Shown: positions 44,036 through 51,896, numbered from the stretch's first letter. The stretch is 64,000 nucleotides of DNA from Myxococcales bacterium (GCA_016706225.1 JADJKB010000025.1:812207-876206), one strand, 5' to 3'. Numbers and translations: made by a program. Notes: generated by a model not told the origin, from the sequence alone.

Positions 44036-44109
44036 CGCGCCCCGTCCCAGAACGAGCGCGCGAGGATGGACCCCATGGCCCCGTCACCGCCCGTGACCAG
44101 CACCCTCAT
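44032..44109 (-). CDS. 25-codon mini-ORF created by the junction repeat (second)
   Basis: The second copy differs from the first at two residues near its end (ARSFWDGAR against ALSLWDGAR). It starts at ATG 44109 and stops at 44032-44034, overlapping the rfbB ATG at 44035. The chain of ATGA overlaps would keep rfbB coupled to its upstream gene across the insertion. Confidence 0.35.
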   Translation of the reverse strand: MRVLVTGGDGAMGSILARSFWDGAR

Positions 44110-44183
44110 CGCGCCCCGTCCCAGAGCGAGAGCGCGAGGATGGACCCCATGGCCCCGTCACCGCCCGTGACCAGCACCCTCAT
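44106..44183 (-). CDS. 25-codon mini-ORF created by the junction repeat (first)
   Basis: ATG at 44183 overlaps the rfbD-like stop (ATGA). The 25-residue peptide starts MRVLVTGGDGAMGS and ends LSLWDGAR, so it pairs the Rossmann loop of RfbB with the last residues of the RfbD-like protein. Its stop overlaps the ATG of the second mini-ORF. Whether the peptide is stable is unknown. It may serve only to carry ribosomes to rfbB. Confidence 0.35.
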   Translation of the reverse strand: MRVLVTGGDGAMGSILALSLWDGAR

Positions 44184-45139
44184 CGCGCCCCGTCCCAGAG
44201 CGAGAGCGCCCCGAGCAACGCATCGCGCACCGGCGGAAGCTTGGCTCCGGCGGCGATCGCCTTGCTCGAATCGAGCACACAGTTCGAGCGCAGCGCACGG
44301 GCGCCGCCGGCATAAAACGCCGCGTCGTTCTCCCAGAACGCAAACTCCCGCGCGGGCGCGAGGTGCTCCTTCAAGAGCGCCGCGAGCTCGCGCGTCGAAA
44401 CGAAGCCGGGATTGGTCAGGTTGTAGGTGCCGAAGGGGGCGCCGGCCTGCCACAAATCGAGGCACGCCTCCACGAACTGCCCGAGGTGCGAGAGGGAGTT
44501 CAGGTTCTGGTACAGCTTCGGATACGCGAGCAGCTTGCTCAGCAAATTGCGGGGCCCCGCGTGCTCGTCGAACGGCAGGCGCATGCGCCACACGTACAGC
44601 GACGGCGCCCCGGCGAGGTTCGCCTCCGCCAGCGCCTTGCTCCCGCTGTAGAAGCTGCACGGCGGCGCGTCGAAGCTGAAGTTCGGTGGGTCTTCCTCGG
44701 AAAAACCGACGACCTCGGCTCCGCGCGCCATCAACTCCGTCGCCTCGGCCGACAGCAAATCCTTGCACACCACCGAGCGTTCGCCCGCTCGCAGCTTGGC
44801 CCCGGAATAGATGCAGCCCGAGCTCACATGCCCCCAGGGCGTGCCGGTGACCTCGCAGGCGTGAGCGACCGTCAGCGGCAAGCTCACGTTGCCTCGCAGC
44901 GTGTCGCCCCGCGCATCTTCGCAGGCATCAACGTTGGGCTTGCCGGTGAACCCGGCCGCGTTGATCAAAAACCGCGGACGCACGCGGCGAAGCAGCTCGC
45001 TCAGGGGGCCGAACCGGTCGTAGTGGTGCTCCTGCCGCGACAGCACGACATGCTCGACGCCGCGAGCGCTCAGCGCACGCACGAACCCGCCGCCCGCCCA
45101 TCCGCTCCCTCCGAGCACGATGACGGGTCCGTCGTTCAT
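44180..45139 (-). CDS. RmlD-like NAD(P)-dependent sugar-nucleotide reductase
   Basis: This 319-residue SDR protein is placed like rfbD, between rfbA and rfbB. NAD loop VLGGSGWAGGGFV, active-site segment FYSGSKALAEAN (YxxxK) and LINAAGFTGKPNVDACED, which matches the RmlD pattern INAAAYTAVDKAE only loosely. There is no RmlC epimerase gene nearby, so the product may be a 6-deoxyhexose other than rhamnose. That is inference. The start overlaps the rfbA stop by 4 bases. Confidence 0.7.
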   Translation of the reverse strand: MNDGPVIVLGGSGWAGGGFVRALSARGVEHVVLSRQEHHYDRFGPLSELLRRVRPRFLINAAGFTGKPNVDACEDARGDTLRGNVSLPLTVAHACEVTGTPWGHVSSGCIYSGAKLRAGERSVVCKDLLSAEATELMARGAEVVGFSEEDPPNFSFDAPPCSFYSGSKALAEANLAGAPSLYVWRMRLPFDEHAGPRNLLSKLLAYPKLYQNLNSLSHLGQFVEACLDLWQAGAPFGTYNLTNPGFVSTRELAALLKEHLAPAREFAFWENDAAFYAGGARALRSNCVLDSSKAIAAGAKLPPVRDALLGALSLWDGAR

Positions 45140-46026
45140 TGCGCCTTCTCGACCGCGGCCTGTTCGAGCACGGCCGACAGATACTCGCGGTACTCACAGG
45201 CCGGCATCGCGTCGACCAGGCGCGCGAGCCCCGCCCGGTCGATGAACGCGCGCCGAAACGCCGCCTCCTCCGGGCAGCCCAGCTTGATGCCCTGGCGTTT
45301 TTCGAGGGTCTGCACGAACGCCGACGCATCATGCAGGCTCGAGCTGGTGCCCGCATCGAGCCACGCCGTCCCGCGCGCGAGCGGCTGAAACGAGAGCGCG
45401 CCCTGTTCCAGGTACTTGCGGATCAGATCGGTGATCTCGAGCTCCCCCCGAGGGCTCGGCGTCAGCCCGCGAGCGAAGCCCGCCGCCCGCGCGTCGAACA
45501 GATACAGCCCTGGCACCGCATAGTTACTCTTCGGCCTCGCGGGTTTCTCCTCGATCCCGACGACCCGATTCGCACCATCGAGCTCGACCACTCCATACCG
45601 TTCCGGATCGCGCACGCGATACCCAAAGATCGTCGCGCCGCTCGAGTGCGCCGCAAACGCCCGCGCGAAGGTGTCCTCGGCATAAAACACGTTGTCCCCC
45701 AGGATGAGCGCGGCGGAGTCATCGCCGACGAAGTCCTCCGCAATCAACAGCGCCTCGGCGATGCCACGGGGTTTTGCCTGCTCGCGATAGACGAGCTCGA
45801 GCCCCAACCGCGCCCCGTCGCCGAACAGCTGGCGAAACCGCGGCAGCTCGGTCGGCGTCGAGATCAAACAGACCTCCCGCACCCCGTTGTCGATCAGCGT
45901 GGTCAGCGGGTAAAAGACCATCGGCTTGTCGTAGATGGGCTGGAGCTGTTTGCACGCGACCTGAGTCAACGGATACAGCCGGCTCCCTGCGCCACCTGCG
46001 AGGAGGATGCCCTTCACGCCCGGCAT
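45136..46026 (-). CDS. rfbA: Glucose-1-phosphate thymidylyltransferase
   Basis: This 296-residue nucleotidyltransferase makes dTDP-glucose. It has the signature KGILLAGGAGSRLYPLT, the catalytic region LILGDNVFYAEDTF, GVVELD and VGIEEKPARPKSNYAVPGLYLFD. Length is right for the RmlA family. It opens the leftward operon that continues with the RmlD-like gene and rfbB, so the three together give dTDP-4-keto-6-deoxyglucose and a reduced derivative for surface polysaccharide. Confidence 0.95.
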   Translation of the reverse strand: MPGVKGILLAGGAGSRLYPLTQVACKQLQPIYDKPMVFYPLTTLIDNGVREVCLISTPTELPRFRQLFGDGARLGLELVYREQAKPRGIAEALLIAEDFVGDDSAALILGDNVFYAEDTFARAFAAHSSGATIFGYRVRDPERYGVVELDGANRVVGIEEKPARPKSNYAVPGLYLFDARAAGFARGLTPSPRGELEITDLIRKYLEQGALSFQPLARGTAWLDAGTSSSLHDASAFVQTLEKRQGIKLGCPEEAAFRRAFIDRAGLARLVDAMPACEYREYLSAVLEQAAVEKAQ

Positions 46027-46062
46027 CGTAGCCCGATTGCGGTCGGGAGGGGGTGAGCAAGC

Positions 46063-47769
46063 TCACGCTGTCAGCGCAACCACCGCTTCCCGGAGCAGCA
46101 CATCGACCTCCGGTTCGACCCCGCGTTTCCGCAGCGCATTCAGCGCGGCCCGCGCACGCTTCGGCTCGAACCCCAGCCACACGAGCGCCCCCTGGACCTT
46201 GTCATGCAACGCCGCGACTGCCAGCTTCTGCTGCGCAATGCCCGCGGCAGCGTCCGCGTGCGTCGCGTGATCGCGAGCCGAGCGCCCGTCTGCCCGCTTC
46301 TGCTCTGCGCTGCGCACGGCAGGCTCCGCGTGCTTCGCTTGATCGCGAGCCGCGCGCTTGTCTGCTGGCTTCGGCTCCGCGATGCCCGCGGCAGCGTCCG
46401 CGTGCTTCGCTTGATCGCGAGCCGCGCGCTTGTCTGCGCGCTTCTGCTCCAGGAAGGCCTCGCCATACACCTCTCGGGCTGCCTCGGCGTTGTGCGCGGA
46501 GCAGAGCAGGCAGAGGTTTTCGGCCGTCGTCGGCCCTCCACGCGCGAACGGGTGTTTGTGCTCGAGGGTGACGAAGCGCTGCTCGCTGCAGCGCCGCCCC
46601 CGTTCGTCCACGAAGGCGCACTGGCCCCCATCGCGTTCCCAAACGATGCGCGCGACCTCCACGGGGACGTGCCGTGACCCCGGCGCGGGCGCTCGCGCCT
46701 TGCGCGGCTTGCGCGGCTTGCCGGACCCGAAGCGACGTTTTGTCTCCGCCGCCAGCAGTTCGTCGAGCGCTCGCTCGAACAGCGTCGCGAGATCTCCATT
46801 CGGGATGCTGTGACTCAGCAGATTTCGCGCGCGCTGGAGCTTGCCGTACAGCTCAGCGCTGGCGGTGAACTCGACTCGGTAGCTCGAAGCCGAGAGTGGC
46901 TCGAGGCGGAATTGCGTCGCCGTCGTCGGCCGCGCGCTATTCCCAGGAATAGCAGCGCCGTTCCCAGGACCAGTGCACGCCGCCCCGCTATTCCCAGGAA
47001 TAGCGCCACCGTTCCCCGGCCCCGCGCACGCCGCGCCACCATTCCCAGGAATAGCGCTGCCGTTCCCAGGACCAGTGCACGCCGCCCCGCTATTCCCAGG
47101 AATAGCGCCACCGTTCCCCGGCCCCGCGCAGTCCGCCCCGCTATTCCCAGGAATAGCGCCACCGTTCCCCGGCCCCGCGCACGCCGCGCCAGCATTCCCA
47201 GGAACAGCGCCGCCGTTCCCCGGCCCCGCGCAGGCCGCGCCACCATTCCCAGGAATAGCGCTGCCGTTCCCAGGACCAGCGCATGCCGCGCCACCATTCC
47301 CAGGAACACCAGCGGGATGACGCCAGCTTCCGGAACCATCGAGCGGCGTGATGGTCGGGAGGACGTCGGAGCGGGGAAACCAGCGCGCGAGGAGTGCCTC
47401 GATCTCGCGTCGGGTCTTGCCGCGCGCTTCACCCAGCAGGGCGTCCGCGTTGCCGTGGGTCAAGTGCGGCGCGAGCAGGTAGAGGCCCGTCAGGTGGATC
47501 GCCCCGCCCTCCAGCTCTCCAACGACGCGAGGGAGACGTCGGCACAGGCGCGCGACCTTGATGCGCTTGGCCGCCTCCTCTTCGGAGTAGCCGAGGCGCT
47601 CGACGCAGAAGGTGTGCAGCGAGGAGCACGCATCTCGCAAATACAGCCTGCGCCGATCGATCTCCGCCAGGTAGGCGATGACTTCAGCCGTGCCGTTTCG
47701 CTCGGCGAACCGGGCAAGAGGCGCGCGCGCGAGCAGTTCGTCGTTGCTGAGCGAGGTGACCGGAGTCAT
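46063..47769 (-). CDS. HNH endonuclease with internal 17-residue repeats
   Basis: This 568-residue protein has an N-terminal helical region (1-140, with LSNDELLARAPLARFAERN and YSEEEAAKRIKVARLCRRLP) resembling HNH-associated DUF222-like proteins. Residues about 150-280 are seven and a bit copies of a 17-residue unit (PGNGGAACAGPGNGGAI). The HNH nuclease domain follows at about 390-440: CAFVDERGRRC, FVTLEHKHPFARGG, NLCLLCSAHN. Three 27-residue KRADKRAARDQAKHAD repeats precede a RuvA domain III-like C-terminus (KVQGALVWLGFEPKRARAAL). Role unknown. Such genes occur in many copies in some myxobacteria. Its start overlaps the stop of the upstream gene by 4 bases. Confidence 0.75.
   Translation of the reverse strand: MTPVTSLSNDELLARAPLARFAERNGTAEVIAYLAEIDRRRLYLRDACSSLHTFCVERLGYSEEEAAKRIKVARLCRRLPRVVGELEGGAIHLTGLYLLAPHLTHGNADALLGEARGKTRREIEALLARWFPRSDVLPTITPLDGSGSWRHPAGVPGNGGAACAGPGNGSAIPGNGGAACAGPGNGGAVPGNAGAACAGPGNGGAIPGNSGADCAGPGNGGAIPGNSGAACTGPGNGSAIPGNGGAACAGPGNGGAIPGNSGAACTGPGNGAAIPGNSARPTTATQFRLEPLSASSYRVEFTASAELYGKLQRARNLLSHSIPNGDLATLFERALDELLAAETKRRFGSGKPRKPRKARAPAPGSRHVPVEVARIVWERDGGQCAFVDERGRRCSEQRFVTLEHKHPFARGGPTTAENLCLLCSAHNAEAAREVYGEAFLEQKRADKRAARDQAKHADAAAGIAEPKPADKRAARDQAKHAEPAVRSAEQKRADGRSARDHATHADAAAGIAQQKLAVAALHDKVQGALVWLGFEPKRARAALNALRKRGVEPEVDVLLREAVVALTA
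46930..47320. repeat. 51-bp coding repeat built on an 18-bp palindrome
   Basis: Eight GGAAT/ATTCC-type palindromes, best seen as GCTATTCC-CA-GGAATAGC at 46936 and 46987, recur at 51-bp intervals up to 47293. They encode the IPGN/VPGN of the HNH repeat. The phase is exactly 17 codons, and units alternate among a few sub-types. Confidence 0.85.
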
Positions 47770-48251
47770 GGCTCGTCTGAAACTGTGTGGACGTTACAGG
47801 TCGAAGTGCGGCGCCGCGCTCGGCCGTACGCATCGAGCCCCCGCGCGCGCTGGTGCCTCTTCCAACTCGCATCGCGCTGTTCGAGCTCGGACTCGCCGAG
47901 AGCGCCGGCATTTTTCAGGGCGAACAGCGCAGATCTGATGGAGATCCCCGGGACGTCCGCGCGCGACGCCGCGCCACAACCCCGACACACCTGCATCGGC
48001 GACACGATCCCCCGCGCATTCCGGATCGCCTTCCGTTGCTCGTTCAAGCGTTCGAGCAAATCCGCGAGCTCCTCCCAGGACATCGCGGGCGACCACGCGG
48101 CGGTGAGCGCCTTCAGCAACTCGGGGAACCACACCCGCTGCGCATCACCTGAAGCCATCGCCCACCCGCTCGGCTCGAGGCTTGACTCGGCCATGACCAG
48201 CACCGCCCGCATCGACAGTACAGAGTCGGCGCACGTATCGGGTTCGGGCAC
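47766..48251 (-). CDS. Hypothetical protein upstream of the HNH gene
   Basis: 161 residues from ATG 48251, or 142 from ATG 48194. The sequence has a helical N-terminal half (WFPELLKALTAAW, WEELADLLERLNEQRKAIRNARG), a CRGCG pair in QVCRGCGAASRADVPGISIRS and an Arg-rich end. The pattern looks like a small zinc-ribbon or DNA-binding protein but no family is recognised. Its stop overlaps the HNH start (ATGA), so the two are probably expressed together. Confidence 0.5.
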   Translation of the reverse strand: MPEPDTCADSVLSMRAVLVMAESSLEPSGWAMASGDAQRVWFPELLKALTAAWSPAMSWEELADLLERLNEQRKAIRNARGIVSPMQVCRGCGAASRADVPGISIRSALFALKNAGALGESELEQRDASWKRHQRARGLDAYGRARRRTSTCNVHTVSDEP

Positions 48252-48636
48252 GCTCGCCCGCGCGAGTACTGTTCACAGGTCCGAGCTCCTCCGGCTCGGA
48301 GCAAGGCACGAGCGCGAGCGTGGGCGGGCGCGGACGCGAACGCGAACGCAGGCGCGGAGGCAAATGCGGACCCCGCTCTGCATTCAGCCCCCTCTTCACC
48401 TGGCCTCCCACGCCGCGTTCCACGATGCGGATCTCCGCCATCTCGATGTTCGGTGCACCAACCTCGATCTGGGCACCCAACCCGTTCTTCGCTTCGCTGG
48501 AAGGCTCGGGCCGTCGTCCCTCGGCATCGCGCCAACGCTCGGGCGCACGAGCCGGCGCCCCGAAGGACAGACGACCGAGCACAGCGACGGCGACAGCCAG
48601 CGAAGTGAAAAACGAAACCAGCAGTATCCTCGACAT
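48145..48636 (-). CDS. Small secreted protein of unknown function
   Basis: About 163 residues from ATG 48636 with a convincing signal peptide (MSRILLVSFFTSLAVAVAV). The remainder is Arg/Pro/Glu-rich and not recognised. It overlaps the preceding hypothetical gene by up to 107 bases (50 if that gene starts at 48194), which makes one of the two boundaries doubtful. Confidence 0.35.
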   Translation of the reverse strand: MSRILLVSFFTSLAVAVAVLGRLSFGAPARAPERWRDAEGRRPEPSSEAKNGLGAQIEVGAPNIEMAEIRIVERGVGGQVKRGLNAERGPHLPPRLRSRSRPRPPTLALVPCSEPEELGPVNSTRAGERARTRYVRRLCTVDAGGAGHGRVKPRAERVGDGFR

Positions 48637-49012
48637 GACCTGCGCGTTAGCCAGCGCCGTGCCAGGCTCGCTCCCACTCGATTGCCTTGAAATTCGCCCC
48701 CGCGGACTCCCCCAGGGGTGGCGATCCCCCGGCCACCGCCGGCGATCGCCACCCGCCCAGCGATCGCCACCGCCGGCGATCGCCACCCGCCGGCGCGCGC
48801 CCGGGCCACGGCTCGGAAATCCCGACTTCGCGCCACGCCGCCCCCGACGACTGGTCCTGAACATACGCCGAGGGTCACTGGCCGGAAGTGGCACGTGCGA
48901 GCTGCCATGGCGCCTCAGCCTCTCGCGGCGGTGGCCATCAGGACGAGCAGCGCTGCTGGCCCGCGCGCGTGCCAACAGATACGCTCAAGAAGTGCCGGTT
49001 TCGATCAGCGAC
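48637..49012. other. Intergenic stretch with GCGATCGC palindromes
   Basis: The stretch upstream of the MNT/HEPN pair has no supported gene. It contains GCGATCGC three times within 42 bases (48742, 48760, 48776) among GGCGATCGCCACC-like units. This resembles a small degenerate repeat. I see no promoter motif that I would defend. Confidence 0.5.
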
Positions 49013-49342
49013 ATGGCTCTGGCGATCCGCGAACGCACCGTCCGCGAGCGCGTGCAGGTGGACGCCCGGGCCCGAGCTCTTCACGCGCGGGTGTCGGAAG
49101 CCGCGGCGTGCCTGCGCGCTCATGGGGCGCGTCGCGCATGGTTGTTTGGCTCCCTCGCGGAAAATCGGTCTCGCCTCGACAGCGACGTCGATCTCGCGGT
49201 CGAAGGGCTGCCGCCGGCGCGCTACTTCGATGTGCTCGCTGAGCTCACGGAGTTGTTCGGAACGCGCGTCGACCTCGTGTGTCTCGAAACAGCGCCGCCC
49301 ACGCTGCGCGACCGGGTGCTGCAGACCGGGATCGAGCTGTGA
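49013..49342 (+). CDS. mntA: MNT-domain nucleotidyltransferase antitoxin (MntA)
   Basis: About 109 residues from ATG 49013 (GTG 48992 would add seven). The minimal nucleotidyltransferase motif is present: WLFGSLAENRSRLDSDVDLAV (GS-x10-DxD, split here by its loop) and VDLVCLE supplies the third acidic residue. In studied MntA/HepT pairs this enzyme AMP-modifies a Tyr of HepT and silences it. The stop overlaps the hepT GTG by 4 bases, so the two are co-translated, with the antitoxin first. Confidence 0.82.
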   Translation: MALAIRERTVRERVQVDARARALHARVSEAAACLRAHGARRAWLFGSLAENRSRLDSDVDLAVEGLPPARYFDVLAELTELFGTRVDLVCLETAPPTLRDRVLQTGIEL

Positions 49343-49821
49343 CCCCGGAGGAGATCCTCCGCTTGCGGGCTGAGCTCGGCAGCGATCGCCAAGCGTTCGA
49401 GGGGCGGGTGGAGGAGCTTCGAGTCCTGAACGCAGCAACCGCTTCGCCCGCAGAGGTCGCGCAGCTCGCCGTCGCGCTCCACCACGCGTACGGCGCAGTT
49501 GAAGCGGCGCTTGCCCGGATCGCACGTGTCATCGAACGAGGCCTGCCGGAGGGGCCCGACTGGCACTCGGCCCTGCTTCACGCGATGACCCTGGACATCC
49601 CTTCCGTGAGGCCTGCCGTGCTGTCTGGCCAATCCGTCGCGGCGCTGCGGAAGTTGCTGGCGTTCCGACACTTCTTTCGCCACGCCTACGCGGCCGAATG
49701 GGATCGCGAACAGCTTGCGACCCTTCGGCAATGCGCCGTCGACGCGGGCCCTCAGGTGGTGGCGGATCTCGGCGCGTTCGAAGCCGTTCTCGCGCGCTTG
49801 GCCGCAGAGCTGGGCCGCTAG
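49339..49821 (+). CDS. hepT: HEPN-domain ribonuclease toxin (HepT)
   Basis: This 160-residue all-helical protein begins at a GTG overlapping the mntA stop. The HepT motif RX4HXY is intact in FRHFFRHAYAAEW (Arg, His, Tyr), the RNase active site and AMP-acceptor Tyr of studied systems. Family knowledge predicts tRNA or mRNA cleavage when the partner is lost. The pair sits in an accessory region with repeats and decayed genes, as such mobile defence or addiction modules often do. Confidence 0.85.
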   Translation: MTPEEILRLRAELGSDRQAFEGRVEELRVLNAATASPAEVAQLAVALHHAYGAVEAALARIARVIERGLPEGPDWHSALLHAMTLDIPSVRPAVLSGQSVAALRKLLAFRHFFRHAYAAEWDREQLATLRQCAVDAGPQVVADLGAFEAVLARLAAELGR

Positions 49822-49879
49822 TCCGCCGGCGGCATCAGGCACGCCTCCGCCGCCCCTCACCCCCCGCCGCCCCCCGCCC

Positions 49880-51279
49880 TCAGTACCCCCGCTTCCCCCG
49901 CCGCGGCGCCGGATAGTCCGGCAGCTCTCGGTTGACCTCGTCCCAGCGCGCGCGCAGCGCTTCGGCTGGATTCTTCCCGAGATCGTTCTGCTCCGCCGGA
50001 TCGGCGTCCAGATCGAACACCTGGGGCAGTAGCTCGTTCTCGGTCACCACGATCTTCTTGCCGTCGTGGATCAGCGCGCGCCGCCGCGGGGCCTGATCGG
50101 TGTACGGCATGTCGATCACGATGTCGCGCACAGGTGGGCGTGCCCCCGCGAGCTCCGACACCAAGCTCACCCCGCGAAAACCCGCTGGCGCCGCTACACC
50201 CATCAGCTCGCAAACCGTGCGCGCCAGATCCAGATGGCTCCGCCGCGTCTCGATCTTCGCCGCCGACACCCCCGGCACCCGGATCAACAGCGGCACCCGC
50301 GTCAGCACGTCCCAGAGCGTGTACCCGTGCTCGAACGTGCTCTTGTGCTCCCCGAACGCCTCACCGTGATCCGCGCTGACGATCACCGCGGTCTTGCCTG
50401 CCCACGGCTGCTGGTCGATGAAGTCGAGCACCCGACCGAGCTGCGCATCGGTGAACACGACCTCCCCGTCGTATTGATTGCGCAGCGCCTGCCCCGTCTC
50501 CGACAGCGGCACCCCGGCGGAACGACCGCACCTGCGTCCTCGTACGCCGAGCCACTGAAGCGAGGAAACCCCTCGTGCCGCGCGTAGGAGAAATGCGGGT
50601 CCATGAAGTGCGCCCACGCAAAAAAGCGCTTCCCACTCTGCTTTTTCAGCCCTTCGATCAACAGGTCGGCGATCTCCCCATCAACGACGTGCCCTTCGCG
50701 CGCCGGCCGAGTCGTGATCTTCGGCACGACCTGCCACGAGTCGAACCCCTGCTGGATCCCGGTGTCGCCCTGGAAGTAGACGTGCCCGTGCACCGCCAGC
50801 GTGCTCACGCCCGCCGCCTTCAGCACCTCCGCCAGCATCTCGTTCTCCGCGCCGAAGCCGCTGGTCGCGAGCCCGTTGCGGTTCAGCTCCGACGGGTAGC
50901 GCGCCGCCATCAGGCCGCCGAGGCTCATCGACGTGTAGCTCGAGAGCGCATAGGCGTGCGTGTACACGACGCTCTGCTCCGCGAGCCGCGTCAGCTTCGG
51001 TGCAATCGCCCGCGGGTAGCCGAGCCACGGCATGTCAGCGCGCAGCGCGTCAACGGTGAGCAAGACGACGTTCAGGTCACTCGGCGCGCGCGGCGCCGCA
51101 GCGCCACCCGGCTTGGGAAAGGGCGTTGGTGCAGGGGAGGGCGGGGGGCTCGCGCTCGGGAAGGGTGCGGGGGGCGCGGGCTCGGTGCGATCGTGCCCGC
51201 CGCTTCGGCCGCGGTCGCAGGCGGTGAGAGCGAGGGCGAGGGCGAGGGCGAGGGCGAGGGTGTTGTCGGGGGTGTTCAT
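49880..51279 (-). CDS. Sulfatase-family lipoprotein, frameshifted
   Basis: A sulfatase/alkaline-phosphatase-type hydrolase is encoded in two frames. The first (51279 to about 50515) has a lipoprotein signal made of an LA repeat (NTLALALALALALTAC), then VVLLTVDALRADMPWLGY and DPHFSYARHEGFPRF. The second continues with VIVSADHGEAFGEH and FDLDADPAEQNDL. Adding one G to the GGGG run at about 50511 would join them (PPGVPLSETG). The sulfatase nucleophile position (usually Cys/Ser in CxPSR) reads YTSMS here, so Ser or Thr would be the nucleophile. Either a real pseudogene or a sequence error. Confidence 0.7.
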
Positions 51280-51760
51280 TCGACGCCTCGGGTTCGGGCG
51301 GCGCGTCTTGTACCCAATCCGAAATCGAAGCGGCGCAGGACGACATCCTGCCACGGAATGATCTCGACATCGCTTCCGATGCGGGTGTGCAGGCCCTCGC
51401 CCACCACCACGTAGCCGCGTTTGACGCCGAGATCCGCCATGCACTGGCGTAGTCTCGGAGATAAATCTTTGGTGACTTCGTGAGGCGCTTCTGGATGTTC
51501 GTGTGGAAGGGCTGCAGGCGGCGCGTGACAAACAAGCCTTCGAGAACATCCAGATCGCGGCTGACGGTCGGCACCGAGACTCCCAGCGAACGGGCCAGAT
51601 CCGAGGCGTTCAACAGGTTCCCGTGCACGTGAACGAGCATCTCGACCAAAGTGCGAAGGCGAGTCGGTGGCAGGCCGATGCCCAGGCCGGGCAAGTCGCG
51701 TTCCAGCACGGCCGTCAGGTAGTCGTCCAGCCATTCAGATCGGGCGCGCGCCGCCGACAT
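51276..51760 (-). pseudogene. Remnant of an AAA ATPase with DUF4143 domain
   Basis: Two frames make up the remnant. From 51760 to about 51448 the sequence matches the DUF4143 region that follows the ATPase in this family (WLDDYLTAVLERDL, LLNASDLARSLGVSVPTVSRDLDVLEGL, TKSPKIYLRD). From about 51440 to 51276 a second frame carries what looks like the family's C-terminal end (LGVKRGYVVVGEGLHTR, VEIIPWQDVVL). The ATPase (Walker) part is missing from the 5' side, and the middle of DUF4143 and most of the nuclease-like part are deleted. It ends on top of the sulfatase start. Confidence 0.7.
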
Positions 51761-51852
51761 GGACGAGCACGGCAGGTGCGGTCCGAAGCAGTCGGCGAAG
51801 TGACTCCCCCGCCAGGCGAGCCCGGGGTTTCATGGGTCGGAATTTTAAACCG

Positions 51853-51868
51853 TGACTTTAAGAAGTCA
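51853..51868. promoter_or_regulatory. Inverted repeat in an AT-rich gap
   Basis: TGACTT-TAAG-AAGTCA is a perfect 6-bp inverted repeat in the only clearly AT-rich patch (about 51835-51875) of the region. It lies just upstream of the DUF4143 remnant and downstream of the dehydrogenase gene. It may be an operator or promoter left from the imported ATPase gene, or a weak terminator for the dehydrogenase. Confidence 0.4.
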
Positions 51869-51896
51869 AGTCATCGCCGCGCGCCGCTCCGGCCGC

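Larger units (their letters stand above)
44011..44211. repeat. 74-bp triplication of the rfbD/rfbB gene junction
   Basis: A 74-bp unit occurs twice in full and a third time in part, with matching points at 44021, 44095 and 44169. Each copy carries, read leftwards, the end of the rfbD-like gene (coding LWDGAR, stop) overlapping an ATG followed by the rfbB opening codons (RVLVTGG). The first two copies differ by only a few bases, so the event is recent. Confidence 0.88.

Noticed and set aside
48742..48784. HIP1-type (GCGATCGC) genome-wide element as in cyanobacteria
   Set aside because: Only one small cluster is seen in 64 kb. The motif is expected by chance at some rate in GC-rich DNA.
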